Of a DNA stretch of 64,000 nt, positions 33,328 through 42,570 are shown one piece after another. Numbering within the stretch: the stretch's first letter is position 1; each line of letters opens with the position of its first letter. Below the pieces are notes generated by a model that had not been told where the DNA came from, made no database searches, and was given only the letters and a program-made list of their open reading frames with translations. A program made the translations under genes and the position numbers. The DNA comes from CAIKMD01 sp963729935 (GTDB lineage Bacteria; Pseudomonadota; Alphaproteobacteria; ATCC43930; CGMCC-115725): NCBI GenBank assembly GCA_963729935.1, contig CAVSPW010000005.1, positions 682,001-746,000 on the forward strand, written 5' to 3'.

Positions 33328-34425
33328 TCACCGCTTCGGCACGCCGAGTTGCACCGCCATCCAGTCGGCGCATTGGCTGCGCCACAAATGCCCGCGATTG
33401 TGGCCGACATGGATGCCGCCTTCGAGCGCGACGAACACGCAAGGGCCCTTGACCTCCTTGGCGACGCGCTCGGCATCCTGCCAGCGCGTGATGTGGTCCT
33501 CCTTGCCGGCGATGATGAAGATCGGGCAGGTGATGCGCGACGCGACCCCGGTCAGATCGAAGGGCCGTGTCTTCTCGCGCGCCTCCTCGACGGTCTTCGA
33601 ATGCGTGCGGAGCACATAGGCGTCCTTCAAGGTCTTCGGACGCTGATCGAAATTGTCGATGACGCTGTAGGCACCGCTATTGGCGATCGCCGCCTTCACC
33701 CGCTTCTCGAAGGCAGCCGCGCGCGGCGCGTAATAGCCGCCCATCGACGAGCCCGAAATGCCGACCCGGCCGCCATCGAGATCGATGCGTTTCTCAACCC
33801 AGTCGATTACCGCGCCGACCGGCTCCTCGAAACTGTGCCGCACCGGCCAGTCATATTCGGCTTCGCCCTGGCCGGGTCCGTCGAATGAGAGAGTCGCGAT
33901 GCCGCGTTCGAGGAAGAGCTGCTCGTAGTAGTGCTGCTCTTCCTTGGTCGAGTCCATGCCGGAGATGATGAGGATCACCGGCTGCTTGCCGGTGGCGCCG
34001 AGCGGCTTGCGCAAATTGCCGTAGAGGTATTTGCCCTCGAACGGGATCGCGACGCGCTCGCCCGGAGGCGAGAGATGCGGCAACGCCAGCGTGCGGCATT
34101 CGACCGCCTTCATGTGCGCGGCCTTCATCTGCTTCACGTCATGGGTGAAATAGAATTTCGCAAAGTGATATTCGACCGCGGCGGTGACGAGATGCATCGC
34201 GGCCGAGGCGTTCTGATTCTCGGCGAGGCAGGCACGCCCGGTCCTTTCATGCATGGCCGCGCGCTCGCACCAGGCCTGGCACCAATCGTCCCACCGGTCG
34301 ATGGAATAGGCGACTTCGAGAAAATCCGTCACCGGCACGCCGCCTGCCGTCAGGCGGATCATCCAGCCGGCGCGCGCCGCCTTGATCGTCGCATCGGGCA
34401 CGCGTTCTTGGGCCTCGTTCGTCAT
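33328..34425 (-). CDS. Alpha/beta hydrolase (FrsA / dihydropseudooxynicotine hydrolase-like)
   Basis: 365 residues from ATG 34425 with GGGGAAGG upstream. A helical N-terminal domain (WCQAWCERAAMHERTGRACL) precedes a hydrolase core: IISGMDSTKEEQ, FDGPGQGEAEY, and nucleophile serine in GISGSSMGGYYAPRAA. The acid is in IAGKEDHI and the histidine in GIHVGHNRG. Relatives cleave C-C bonds of aromatic ketone or nicotine-type intermediates. Context with amidohydrolases and a Rieske protein suggests breakdown of a ring compound. A start 18 codons earlier is possible. Confidence 0.82.
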   Translation of the reverse strand: MTNEAQERVPDATIKAARAGWMIRLTAGGVPVTDFLEVAYSIDRWDDWCQAWCERAAMHERTGRACLAENQNASAAMHLVTAAVEYHFAKFYFTHDVKQMKAAHMKAVECRTLALPHLSPPGERVAIPFEGKYLYGNLRKPLGATGKQPVILIISGMDSTKEEQHYYEQLFLERGIATLSFDGPGQGEAEYDWPVRHSFEEPVGAVIDWVEKRIDLDGGRVGISGSSMGGYYAPRAAAFEKRVKAAIANSGAYSVIDNFDQRPKTLKDAYVLRTHSKTVEEAREKTRPFDLTGVASRITCPIFIIAGKEDHITRWQDAERVAKEVKGPCVFVALEGGIHVGHNRGHLWRSQCADWMAVQLGVPKR

Positions 34426-34615
34426 CTCGCCTTCCCCCAATTGGTACAACCGATCTGATGGCGCCGGTTGCTCCGTCATGGTCGCACGAGGGCATCGCCC
34501 GAGGGAAGCCGAAAGAGGCGCCTGATGCGGCATGGACGATCGCCGCATCGCAACGGCACACGTCACCGGCCTGAAATCGGCCCGCGTCGTCACATCAACG
34601 CGCGGCGCGTCGGTT

Positions 34616-35719
34616 CTAGTCGCTTGAAGCGATCGTCTGGTCGAGCGGCGGGTAATCGATATAGCCTTGAGCGCCGCCGCTGTGGAAGCTCGATGGATCG
34701 GGTTTGTTGAAGGGCGCGTTCCGGCGCAAGCGCTCCACCAAGTCGGGATTGGCGATGAAGAGCGCGGCGAAGGCAACCATGTCGGCGGCGCCGGAGCCGA
34801 CGACTTGCGCCGCGGTTTCTCGCGTATAGCCGCCATTCACGATGAGCGGGCCCCGGAACGCCTCACGAACGATCTTCATCAGCGGAGCGCTCCCGGATGG
34901 CGGGGATTGCGGCAAGTCGGGCGTGACCGCCTCGATAAGATGGAGATAGGCGATGCGGCGCTCGCCAAGCGCCGCGGCGGCATGGCCGAAAGTGGTCGCG
35001 GGATCCGTGTCGGCAATGCCGTCCCCGCGCGCATGCGGCGACAGGCGCACGCCGACGCGTTCGGCGCCCCAGACGTCGATGAGCGCATCGACGACCTCCA
35101 AAAGAAAGCGCGCGCGATTTTCGACGCTGCCGCCGTAGCGATCGGCGCGGCGGTTGGTGCCGTCGCGCAGGAATTGGTCGATCAGATAGGAATTGGCCCC
35201 GTGGATCTCCACGCCGTCCATGCCGGCTTCCAAGGCGTAGACCGCCGCCTGACGGAACTCGCCGACCACGCCCGCGATTTCATCCGTTCGAAGAGCGCGC
35301 GGCACCGCGAACTCGACCGGGCCGTTGATGCCGGCGACCTGTCCGCGCGCGGCGATTGCCGAGGGCGCGACCGGAACCATTCCTGCCGGCATGCGCGAGG
35401 GATCGGATTTCCGACCGAGGTGATAGAGCTGCTGAAAAATTACGCCGTCTTCGGCGTGAACCGCTTCGGCGACGCGGCGCCAGCCATCGCGGTGCAAAGG
35501 AAGAAACGCCGCCGACGCATGCGGGCGGCTCACGCTCAAAGGCGAAACGCTCGAGGCTTCGGTGACGATCAAGCCGGCCGAGGCGCGCTGCGCGTAATAT
35601 TGCGCGACCATCGGGCCGGGCGCGCGGTCGTCTCCGGAGCGCGCCCTCGCCATGGGGGCCATTACGATGCGATTGCCGAGCTGGTAAGGGCCTATGCGTA
35701 TCGGCGTAAAAATGTCCAT
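34616..35719 (-). CDS. Old yellow enzyme (NADH:flavin oxidoreductase, NemA-like)
   Basis: 367 residues, TIM-barrel flavoenzyme. Motifs: IGPYQLGNRIVMAPMARARS, GRKSDPSRMP, GVEIHGANSYLIDQFLRDGT, NRRADRYGGSVENRARFLLE, and VGVRLSPHARGDGIADTDP. The HGAN motif holds the substrate-binding histidine and asparagine. The enzyme reduces activated C=C bonds or nitro groups with NAD(P)H. It is on the same strand as the hydrolase, 190 bases upstream, so the two may form one unit. Confidence 0.92.
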   Translation of the reverse strand: MDIFTPIRIGPYQLGNRIVMAPMARARSGDDRAPGPMVAQYYAQRASAGLIVTEASSVSPLSVSRPHASAAFLPLHRDGWRRVAEAVHAEDGVIFQQLYHLGRKSDPSRMPAGMVPVAPSAIAARGQVAGINGPVEFAVPRALRTDEIAGVVGEFRQAAVYALEAGMDGVEIHGANSYLIDQFLRDGTNRRADRYGGSVENRARFLLEVVDALIDVWGAERVGVRLSPHARGDGIADTDPATTFGHAAAALGERRIAYLHLIEAVTPDLPQSPPSGSAPLMKIVREAFRGPLIVNGGYTRETAAQVVGSGAADMVAFAALFIANPDLVERLRRNAPFNKPDPSSFHSGGAQGYIDYPPLDQTIASSD

Positions 35720-36027
35720 GACGCGTCCATAAAATTATCTCGGCATAGCGCGGGGGAGGCTAGCGGAGGAGCGGATCGCCCTCGAACCCGTCTCCGTTTG
35801 GACTTCCCCGAGCGAGAGGAAATTTACAACGAATTATGCCCCGAAAGACTGATCGGGAGAAGTTCTTGAGTGCGCCGGCCCGCCGATGGCCGGCCACCTT
35901 GAGGCGAATCCCTCGAGACTCACGAAAATGAATTCCCACCGCAAAGCCGGGAACGCATCCGCCGGAACGGATCATGCCGCGACGGGCGTGTCGCCATAAG
36001 ACGGCCGCCCAACTTCATCCGAGCGTC
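35720..36027. other. Intergenic region upstream of the old yellow enzyme
   Basis: About 310 bases with no supported gene. It should hold the promoter for the leftward old yellow enzyme gene and the 3' end of the M48 transcript. I see no clear hairpin. Confidence 0.4.
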
Positions 36028-37221
36028 TCAGCCCCAAGGGCCCTTGCCGACCGCGTCATGTTCCGGCGCCGCGGATTGCGCGCTCTGCGCGTCCGCCCAA
36101 GGTCCCGAATAGGGCTGGTCGGAGGAGGATGTCGGCACCGGCGCGTCCGCCTCTTCAGCCGTGATCGGCACGCCGCCGAGATTGCGCAGCCTTTCGATCC
36201 GTTCGGGGATCGGCGGATGCGTCGATAGGAGCCCGCTCAGGAAGCCGCCCTTGGGCGCGGCAATGCACAGCGCGGAAACCGGCGAGTCCGCGCGCGCGAT
36301 ATTGGTATCGCTGGCTTCGAGCCGGCGCAGGGCATGAATGAGCCCGAGCGGATTGCGCGTGAGCTTCGCCGAACTGGCATCGGCGAGATATTCCCGCTGG
36401 CGCGAGATCGCCATCTGAACAAGGCGGGACGCTATGGGAGCGACGATGAGCAGCACCACCAGAACGACGACAACGACAAGGGTCAACGCCATGCGCGCGC
36501 CCGACGCGCCGTCGCCCCGGCCGCGCGACGGCCGGTAGCCGCCCCAGCCAAACGACCAGCGCGCGACATTGCCGAGGAAATGCGCCAGCAAGACGACGAC
36601 GCCGGCCATCGCCGCGACGACGGTGGTGTAGCGCACGTCGTAATCGGCGACGTGCCCCATTTCATGCCCGATCACCGCCTGCAATTCCTCGCGCGTGCAG
36701 GCGGCAAGGATGCCGGACGTCGCCGTGATCATCGCGCGCCGCGGCGATGAGCCGCTGGCGAAAGCATTGAGAGCCGGCGTCTCGATGATCATGGCCTTGG
36801 GCGGCGGCACGCCAGCGGCGATCGCCATCTCCGCGATCACGTCGATGAATCGCCTCTCCGTCGGGTCATTGTTATCGGCGGGCCGCGCCCCGGCGAAGGC
36901 GGCCAAGATCGCGGCGCCCGAGGTGAGCGTGATCAGGCCCCAGACGAGGCCACATCCGCTGACGATCGCGGCGCCCGCGAGGGCCTGCGGGCGCGGCGGT
37001 CCGAACAGGTCCAAGAGCACGTCGCTCGCCGTCAAATGGCTGACCGTCTCGGCCGGCAGGTTCCAGATCAATTCGATGATCGCCACGCCCCAGCCGAGGA
37101 CATAGCCGACCACGACCGAGATCGCGACCAAGACGAGGAACAGCAGCACCGTATTGCGCTTGTTGCGCGCAATCGCCTTCCGGAAGTCCGTGTTGTAGAG
37201 CGTGGCCGATGGGTCAGCCAT
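36028..37221 (-). CDS. M48-family membrane metalloprotease (HtpX-like)
   Basis: 397 residues. Two N-terminal membrane segments, then the zinc site HEMGHVADYD near residue 212 and the third ligand in REYLADASSAKLT. Two further membrane segments lie between these. The C-terminal 45 residues are low-complexity and acidic, so the basic fold is complete at about 350. LemA is encoded nine bases upstream, the usual partner of such proteases. It probably degrades damaged membrane proteins. Confidence 0.9.
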   Translation of the reverse strand: MADPSATLYNTDFRKAIARNKRNTVLLFLVLVAISVVVGYVLGWGVAIIELIWNLPAETVSHLTASDVLLDLFGPPRPQALAGAAIVSGCGLVWGLITLTSGAAILAAFAGARPADNNDPTERRFIDVIAEMAIAAGVPPPKAMIIETPALNAFASGSSPRRAMITATSGILAACTREELQAVIGHEMGHVADYDVRYTTVVAAMAGVVVLLAHFLGNVARWSFGWGGYRPSRGRGDGASGARMALTLVVVVVLVVLLIVAPIASRLVQMAISRQREYLADASSAKLTRNPLGLIHALRRLEASDTNIARADSPVSALCIAAPKGGFLSGLLSTHPPIPERIERLRNLGGVPITAEEADAPVPTSSSDQPYSGPWADAQSAQSAAPEHDAVGKGPWG

Positions 37222-37230
37222 GACGGAAGG

Positions 37231-37800
37231 CTATGACAGATGGACGTCGGGCACCGCTTCGACCGCGGCGCGCTCTGTCTCGCCGATCTCGAACATCGTT
37301 TCGGAGGAGAATCCCAGGCTCGACGCGAAGAGCACGCCGGGAAAGGATTTGACCCTGATGTTCTGCGCCTGCACCGCATCGTTATAGTGCTGGCGCGCGA
37401 AGCTGATCCGGTTCTCGGTCGTTGCGAGCTCTTCCATGAGGCCGGATACGTTCTGCTGCGAGCGCAATTGGGGATAGGATTCGACCAAGGCGAACAAGTT
37501 CTTGAGCGCGCCGCTCAACATCGATTCGGCCTTCATCGCATCCTCGGGCGTGCGTGCGCCGACCGCCTGGTTTCGCGCGGCGATGACGGCGGTGAGTTGC
37601 GTTTGCTCGACTTTCATCGCATCCTTGACCGCGTTGACGAGATTGGGAATGAGGTCGTGCCGGCGCTTCAGCTGGATGTCGATCTGCGACCATGCGTTCC
37701 GCACCTCTTGACGGCCCGAGACAAGGCCGTTGTAGATGCCGATGACCACGACGACGACAAGCACGACGAGACCAAGCACCACGTAAAGTCCGGTGGACAT
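37231..37800 (-). CDS. lemA: LemA-family protein
   Basis: 189 residues from ATG 37800 with AAGGAG seven bases upstream. One membrane segment (LYVVLGLVVLVVVVVIGIYN) is followed by the conserved helical domain (EVRNAWSQIDIQLKRRHDLI, then PNLVNAVK) and YNDAVQAQN near the end. LemA proteins are membrane-anchored helical bundles of unclear role, often beside M48 proteases as here. The pair is co-transcribed by position. Confidence 0.93.
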   Translation of the reverse strand: MSTGLYVVLGLVVLVVVVVIGIYNGLVSGRQEVRNAWSQIDIQLKRRHDLIPNLVNAVKDAMKVEQTQLTAVIAARNQAVGARTPEDAMKAESMLSGALKNLFALVESYPQLRSQQNVSGLMEELATTENRISFARQHYNDAVQAQNIRVKSFPGVLFASSLGFSSETMFEIGETERAAVEAVPDVHLS

Positions 37801-38099
37801 CGGACATCTCCTTGAGAGCGCGGATTCAGCGGGGCGCAGCGTTCGAGCATATCCGGGCGCACCACCTCCCGCAAACGCGGCCCTCCCATCAAGACCCGAC
37901 GACACATTTTGCGGTTGGGGTTCGGACGGTTGGCGTCGGCGCGGTTGCTCGCTCGAATCCGGGCCGCAGGGATGTTCTCGGCGTCTTCGAAAGGACGCGA
38001 CCCCGCCCCCCTAGACGTCAAGGCATGCGCGACCGCGAGAAAGCCTGCAAGGCAATGAGTACCGTTTCAACCGAGGACCCATGGAACGCAGCGGCTTAG

Positions 38100-38190
<91 letters not shown>

Positions 38191-38346
38191 GCAACGCCGC
38201 GTCCGTCCTTCGGGGGCGGGCAGACTAGCGCAGGGCCGAGGCACCGACAACCGCGCCCGCTCCCAACCCCCCGGGGCTGCGGGCCGCCTTCGCGGACTTC
38301 CGCCAAGCCCGGGTAAATCCACAACAATCCCTGGCCGGCCAAGGGC

Positions 38347-38374
38347 TTGACAGGCCTCGCCCGCCCGCTATAGT
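38347..38374 (+). promoter_or_regulatory. Sigma-70 promoter of rplU-rpmA
   Basis: A perfect -35 TTGACA at 38347 and TATAGT at 38369 with a 16-base spacer. The predicted start near 38381 gives a leader of about 48 bases before rplU. Confidence 0.7.
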
Positions 38375-38428
38375 GCGCGGCCTCGGGCGAGGAACCGTCC
38401 GCAGGACATTCAACGCAAAGATTCAATC

Positions 38429-38740
38429 ATGTACGCAGTGATCCGCACCGGCGGCAAGCAATACAAGGTTGCCAAGGACGACGTGGTGTTCGTCGAGAAG
38501 CTCGTCGCCGAGCCGGGCTCGACGGTGACGCTCGATGACGTGCTCATGGTCGGCGAAGGCAAGGATGCGAAGACGGGCACACCCCGCATTGCCGGCGCCA
38601 CCGTGACGGCGACGGTGCTGGAGCAAAAGCTCGACGACAAGGTATTGGTCTTCAAGAAGCGCCGGCGCCACAATTACCGCCGCAAGAACGGCCACCGCCA
38701 GAGGCTGACCGTGCTGCGCATCACCGCGATCAGCGGTTGA
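38429..38740 (+). CDS. rplU: 50S ribosomal protein L21
   Basis: 103 residues, full length. MYAVIRTGGKQYKVAKDDVV and the basic C-terminal KKRRRHNYRRKNGHRQ are diagnostic; the latter is the L21 signature binding 23S rRNA. First gene of the rplU-rpmA-obgE set, behind a clear sigma-70 promoter. Only a weak ribosome site is visible. Confidence 0.98.
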   Translation: MYAVIRTGGKQYKVAKDDVVFVEKLVAEPGSTVTLDDVLMVGEGKDAKTGTPRIAGATVTATVLEQKLDDKVLVFKKRRRHNYRRKNGHRQRLTVLRITAISG

Positions 38741-38757
38741 GCTGAGGAGAAAACGGC

Positions 38758-39030
38758 ATGGCCCACAAAAAGGCAGGCGGCTCTTCGCGCAACGGGCGCG
38801 ATTCCAAGGGACGGCGCCTCGGCGTGAAGAAGTTCGGCGGCCAGTTGGTCAATGCCGGCAACATCCTCGTGCGCCAGCGCGGCACGGTCTATCATCCCGG
38901 CCAGAATGTCGGCCTCGGCCGCGATCATACGATTTTCGCGACGGTCGACGGCGCCGTGGCCTTTCGCACTTCGAGCAAGGGCCGAACCTATGTCTCGGTC
39001 GCGCCTTTGCCGCAAGAGGCCGCCGACTGA
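38758..39030 (+). CDS. rpmA: 50S ribosomal protein L27
   Basis: 90 residues. N-terminus MAHKKAGGSSRNGRDSKGRR and GNILVRQRGTVYHPG are the L27 signature; the N-terminal tail reaches the peptidyl transferase centre. No N-terminal extension, so no Prp-type cleavage as in Firmicutes. GAGGAG lies about six bases upstream. A strong terminator follows. Confidence 0.98.
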   Translation: MAHKKAGGSSRNGRDSKGRRLGVKKFGGQLVNAGNILVRQRGTVYHPGQNVGLGRDHTIFATVDGAVAFRTSSKGRTYVSVAPLPQEAAD

Positions 39031-39060
39031 GGCTCTCCCTCACACGCGCTTTCTTGACCG

Positions 39061-39092
39061 AGGGGGAATGACTTTGTTCCCCCTTTTTGTTT
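39061..39092 (+). terminator. Intrinsic terminator after rpmA
   Basis: AGGGGGAA at 39061-39068 pairs with TTCCCCCT at 39077-39084 and is followed by TTTTTGTTT. The best intrinsic terminator in the window. obgE, 55 bases on, would then need its own promoter or read-through. Confidence 0.85.
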
Positions 39093-39146
39093 GGCATCGT
39101 GCCCTTTTCCCGTGCTTTTCCAATTGCCCGCTCGCGATGAACGCCG

Positions 39147-40187
39147 ATGAAATTCCTCGATCAGGCTAAGATCTTCCTCAAGAGCGGCGATGGCGGGCCG
39201 GGCGTGGTCGCGTTCCGGCGCGAGAAATTCATCGAATTCGGCGGGCCCGATGGCGGCGATGGCGGGCGCGGCGGCGACGTCATCATCGAGACGGTCGCCA
39301 ATCTCAACACCCTGATCGATTACCGCTATCAGCAGCATTTCCGGGCCGAGACCGGTCATCACGGCATGGGCGCCAATCGCAGCGGCGCCGCCGGCAAGAG
39401 CGTGGTGCTGCGCATGCCGGTCGGCACGCAGATCATGGATGAGGCGAACGAGACCGTCCTGCTCGATCTGGTGAAGCCGGGCGAGCGGCACGTCTTTCTG
39501 AAGGGCGGCGATGGCGGCTTCGGCAACGCGCATTTCAAGAGCTCGACCAATCGCGCGCCGCGCAAGGCCACCAAGGGCTGGCCGGGCGAAGAATGCTGGG
39601 TCTGGCTGCGCCTGAAGCTGATCGCCGATGCCGGGCTCATCGGATTGCCGAATGCCGGCAAGTCGACCCTGCTCGCCAAAATCTCGCATGCGCGGCCGAA
39701 GATCGCGGACTATCCCTTCACCACCCTGAAGCCGCAGCTCGGCGTGGCCTTGAGCCATGGCGAGGAATTCGTGGTCGCGGATTTGCCCGGCTTGATCGAG
39801 GGCGCGAGCGAAGGCGTCGGCCTCGGCCATCGCTTCCTCGGCCATGTCGAGCGCTGCGCGGTGCTGCTTCATCTGGTCGATGCGACCGAAGCGGACATCG
39901 TCGCCAACTGGCGCACCATCCGCACCGAGCTCGAGCAATACGGACATGATCTGGTCGAGAAGCCCGAGATCCTCATCCTCAACAAGGCCGACGCGGTGGA
40001 CGCCGCCGAGCTCGCGAAGAAGCGCGCGAAGCTCAAGCGCGCGGCCAAATGCCCCGTCCTTCTCATGTCGGGCGCCACCGGCCAGGGCGTCGATGACGTT
40101 CTCACCGCCGCGCTGCACGCCATCCAAGCGGCGCGGGAAGAGGCGCGCAGCAAGGAAGCAACGCCGCTTCCCGCGCTCAGTCTATGA
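39147..40187 (+). CDS. obgE: Obg-family GTPase
   Basis: 346 residues. Glycine-rich Obg fold (GDGGPGVVAFRREKFIEFGG, then PDGGDGGRGGDV), then the GTPase: P-loop GLPNAGKST near residue 167, DLPGLIEGASEGVGLG (G3), LILNKAD (G4). Essential in most bacteria; it acts in 50S ribosome assembly, stress response and cell-cycle control. No C-terminal OCT domain. Overlaps proB in an ATGA junction. Confidence 0.98.
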   Translation: MKFLDQAKIFLKSGDGGPGVVAFRREKFIEFGGPDGGDGGRGGDVIIETVANLNTLIDYRYQQHFRAETGHHGMGANRSGAAGKSVVLRMPVGTQIMDEANETVLLDLVKPGERHVFLKGGDGGFGNAHFKSSTNRAPRKATKGWPGEECWVWLRLKLIADAGLIGLPNAGKSTLLAKISHARPKIADYPFTTLKPQLGVALSHGEEFVVADLPGLIEGASEGVGLGHRFLGHVERCAVLLHLVDATEADIVANWRTIRTELEQYGHDLVEKPEILILNKADAVDAAELAKKRAKLKRAAKCPVLLMSGATGQGVDDVLTAALHAIQAAREEARSKEATPLPALSL

Positions 40188-41299
40188 GCGATGGCCTTGC
40201 GGCATCGCGCCGGCTCATCGTCAAGATCGGCTCGGCGCTCCTGGTCGACGAGCCGAGCGGCGACATCCGGCGGCAATGGCTCGAGGCGCTGGTCGAGGAT
40301 ATCGCGCGCTGCCGCGCCCGCGGCCAGGAAATCCTGATCGTTTCCTCGGGCGCGGTTGCGGTCGGCCGCCGGCATCTGGGGCTGACCGGCAAGAGCCTGA
40401 AGCTCGAGGAAAAGCAGGCGGCGGCGGCATCCGGGCAGATTCGCTTGGCGCATGCCTATCAGGAGGCGCTGGGCAAGCACGGCATCGCGGTCGCGCAGAT
40501 CCTGCTCACGCCCGACGACACCGAAGAGCGGCGCCGGCATTTGAACGCGCGTGCGACCATCGAGCAGCTTCTCGCCCTGAAGGCAGTTCCCGTCATCAAC
40601 GAGAACGACACGGTCGCGACCCAGGAGATCCGGTTCGGCGACAATGACCGGCTCGCCGCGCGCGTGGCGCAGATGATCACCGCCGACACGCTTGTGCTGC
40701 TCTCCGACATCGACGGGCTTTATACGGCCGACCCGCGCCGCGACCCTTCCGCGCGCCATGTGCCCGAGGTGCGCGAGGTGTCAGCCGCGATCGAGGCGAT
40801 GGCGGGCAAGGCGCCGGTCGGTTACAGCTCGGGCGGGATGGTGACGAAGCTCGCCGCGGCGCGCATCTGCATGGGAGCGGGCTGCCGCATGGCGATCGCC
40901 AAGGGTGAAGCGCTTCATCCGCTCCGGGCGATCGAGGATGGCGCGCGGGCGACGTGGTTCCTGCCCTCTGCCGAGCCGCGCACCGCGCGCAAGCGCTGGA
41001 TCGCCGGCACGCTCAATCCAATGGGGACGCTCATCGTCGACGGCGGAGCCGTCGCGGCGTTGCGGCGCGGCACCAGCCTCCTGCCGGCGGGCGTCATCGA
41101 CGTCGACGGCCGGTTCGAGCGCGGCGACGCCGTGGTGGTGCGAACCGGCGAGGGCCGCGAAGTCGCGCGCGGGCTTTCGGCCTATTCGAGCGACGATGCC
41201 CGCGCGATTGCCGGTCATAAAAGCGGTGAAATCGAGACCATCCTCGGCTACCGTGGACGCGACGAGATGATCCACCGCGACGATCTGGTGGTGACATGA
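40184..41299 (+). CDS. proB: Glutamate 5-kinase
   Basis: 371 residues. Amino-acid kinase domain (IVKIGSALLVD, IVSSGAVAVGRRHL, VINENDTVATQEIRFGDNDR, LLSDIDGLYTADPR) and a C-terminal PUA domain (GTLIVDGGAVAALRRGTSLL). First step of proline synthesis. The ATG overlaps the obgE stop and its own stop overlaps proA, so the three are coupled. Confidence 0.97.
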   Translation: MSDGLAASRRLIVKIGSALLVDEPSGDIRRQWLEALVEDIARCRARGQEILIVSSGAVAVGRRHLGLTGKSLKLEEKQAAAASGQIRLAHAYQEALGKHGIAVAQILLTPDDTEERRRHLNARATIEQLLALKAVPVINENDTVATQEIRFGDNDRLAARVAQMITADTLVLLSDIDGLYTADPRRDPSARHVPEVREVSAAIEAMAGKAPVGYSSGGMVTKLAAARICMGAGCRMAIAKGEALHPLRAIEDGARATWFLPSAEPRTARKRWIAGTLNPMGTLIVDGGAVAALRRGTSLLPAGVIDVDGRFERGDAVVVRTGEGREVARGLSAYSSDDARAIAGHKSGEIETILGYRGRDEMIHRDDLVVT

Positions 41300-42570
41300 G
41301 CCCCGATACGACGACCGGCTCCGGCCTCGAAGCGGCGATGAAGCAAATCGGCGCCGATGCGCGCGCGGCATCGTTCGTGTTGGCGCATGCCGATGCAGCG
41401 CGCAAAACCAATGCGCTCGAGCGCGCGGCGCAAGCGATCCGCGACGAAACATCGGCCATCCTCGACGCCAACCGCCGCGACATGGCGGCGGCGAAGGATC
41501 TGTCGGCAGCCATGACGGACCGGTTGCTGCTCGATGAAAAACGTGTCGCGGCAATGGGGCGGGGCCTCGACGAAGTGGCCGCGCTGCCCGACCCGATCGG
41601 CACCGTGCTCGCGCGCTGGACCCGGCCCAACGGGCTCGACATCGCGCGCATGCGCGTGCCCCTGGGCGTCATCGGCATCATCTATGAATCGCGGCCCAAC
41701 GTGACGGCCGATGCCGGCGGTCTTTGCCTGCGCGCCGGCAATGCGGCGATCCTGCGCGGCGGATCGGAAAGCTTTCACTCATCGCGCGCGATCGCCGCGG
41801 CATTGCAGCGCGGCATCGCCTCGGCCGGGCTGCCCCCGGCTTCGGTGCAGCTCGTTCCGACCGCGGACCGCGCCGCCGTCGGTATGATGCTGACCATGAC
41901 GGAAGCGATCGACATCATCGTGCCGCGCGGCGGAAAGTCCCTCATCGAGCGCGTGCAGCGCGAAAGCCGGATCCCCGTGATCGCGCATTTGGAAGGCAAC
42001 TGCCACGTCCATATCGACCGCGCGGCCGATCCGGCGAAGGCGCAAAAGATCGTGATGAACTCAAAAATGCGGCGCACCGGCGTATGCGGCGCGGCCGAGA
42101 CCCTCCTGGTCGACCGCGCGATCGCCGATCGAATCCTTCCGCCGCTTCTGGCTGCGCTCCACCAGGCGGGCTGCGAGATCCGCGGCGACGAGGCCGTGCG
42201 CGCGCTCGATCGCTTGGCGAAAGCCACGACCGAGCAGGATTGGTTCACCGAGTATCTCGACGCCATACTTGCCGTGCGCGTCGTCGACGGGCTCGACGCC
42301 GCGATCGCGCATATCAATCATTACGGCTCGCACCACACCGATGCGATCGTCACCGAGGACGAAAAGGCGGCCGCGCGTTTTGTCGAGGAAATCGACAGCG
42401 CGATCGTGCTCGTCAACGCCTCGACGCAATTCGCCGATGGAGGCGAATTCGGCATGGGCGCCGAGATCGGCATTTCCACCAACCGTCTGCCGCCGCGCGG
42501 ACCGGTCGGGGCCGAACAGCTGACGAGCTACAAATACGTCGTGCGCGGTACGGGCCAGGTGCGCTCCTGA
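41296..42570 (+). CDS. proA: Gamma-glutamyl phosphate reductase
   Basis: 424 residues, aldehyde-dehydrogenase fold. Motifs: IYESRPNVTADAGGLCLRAG, HLEGNCHVHIDRAADP, and catalytic cysteine in MRRTGVCGAAETLLVD. Second step of proline synthesis. Starts in an ATGA overlap with proB; its TGA lies in a CTGA that may be the nadD start. Confidence 0.97.
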   Translation: MSPDTTTGSGLEAAMKQIGADARAASFVLAHADAARKTNALERAAQAIRDETSAILDANRRDMAAAKDLSAAMTDRLLLDEKRVAAMGRGLDEVAALPDPIGTVLARWTRPNGLDIARMRVPLGVIGIIYESRPNVTADAGGLCLRAGNAAILRGGSESFHSSRAIAAALQRGIASAGLPPASVQLVPTADRAAVGMMLTMTEAIDIIVPRGGKSLIERVQRESRIPVIAHLEGNCHVHIDRAADPAKAQKIVMNSKMRRTGVCGAAETLLVDRAIADRILPPLLAALHQAGCEIRGDEAVRALDRLAKATTEQDWFTEYLDAILAVRVVDGLDAAIAHINHYGSHHTDAIVTEDEKAAARFVEEIDSAIVLVNASTQFADGGEFGMGAEIGISTNRLPPRGPVGAEQLTSYKYVVRGTGQVRS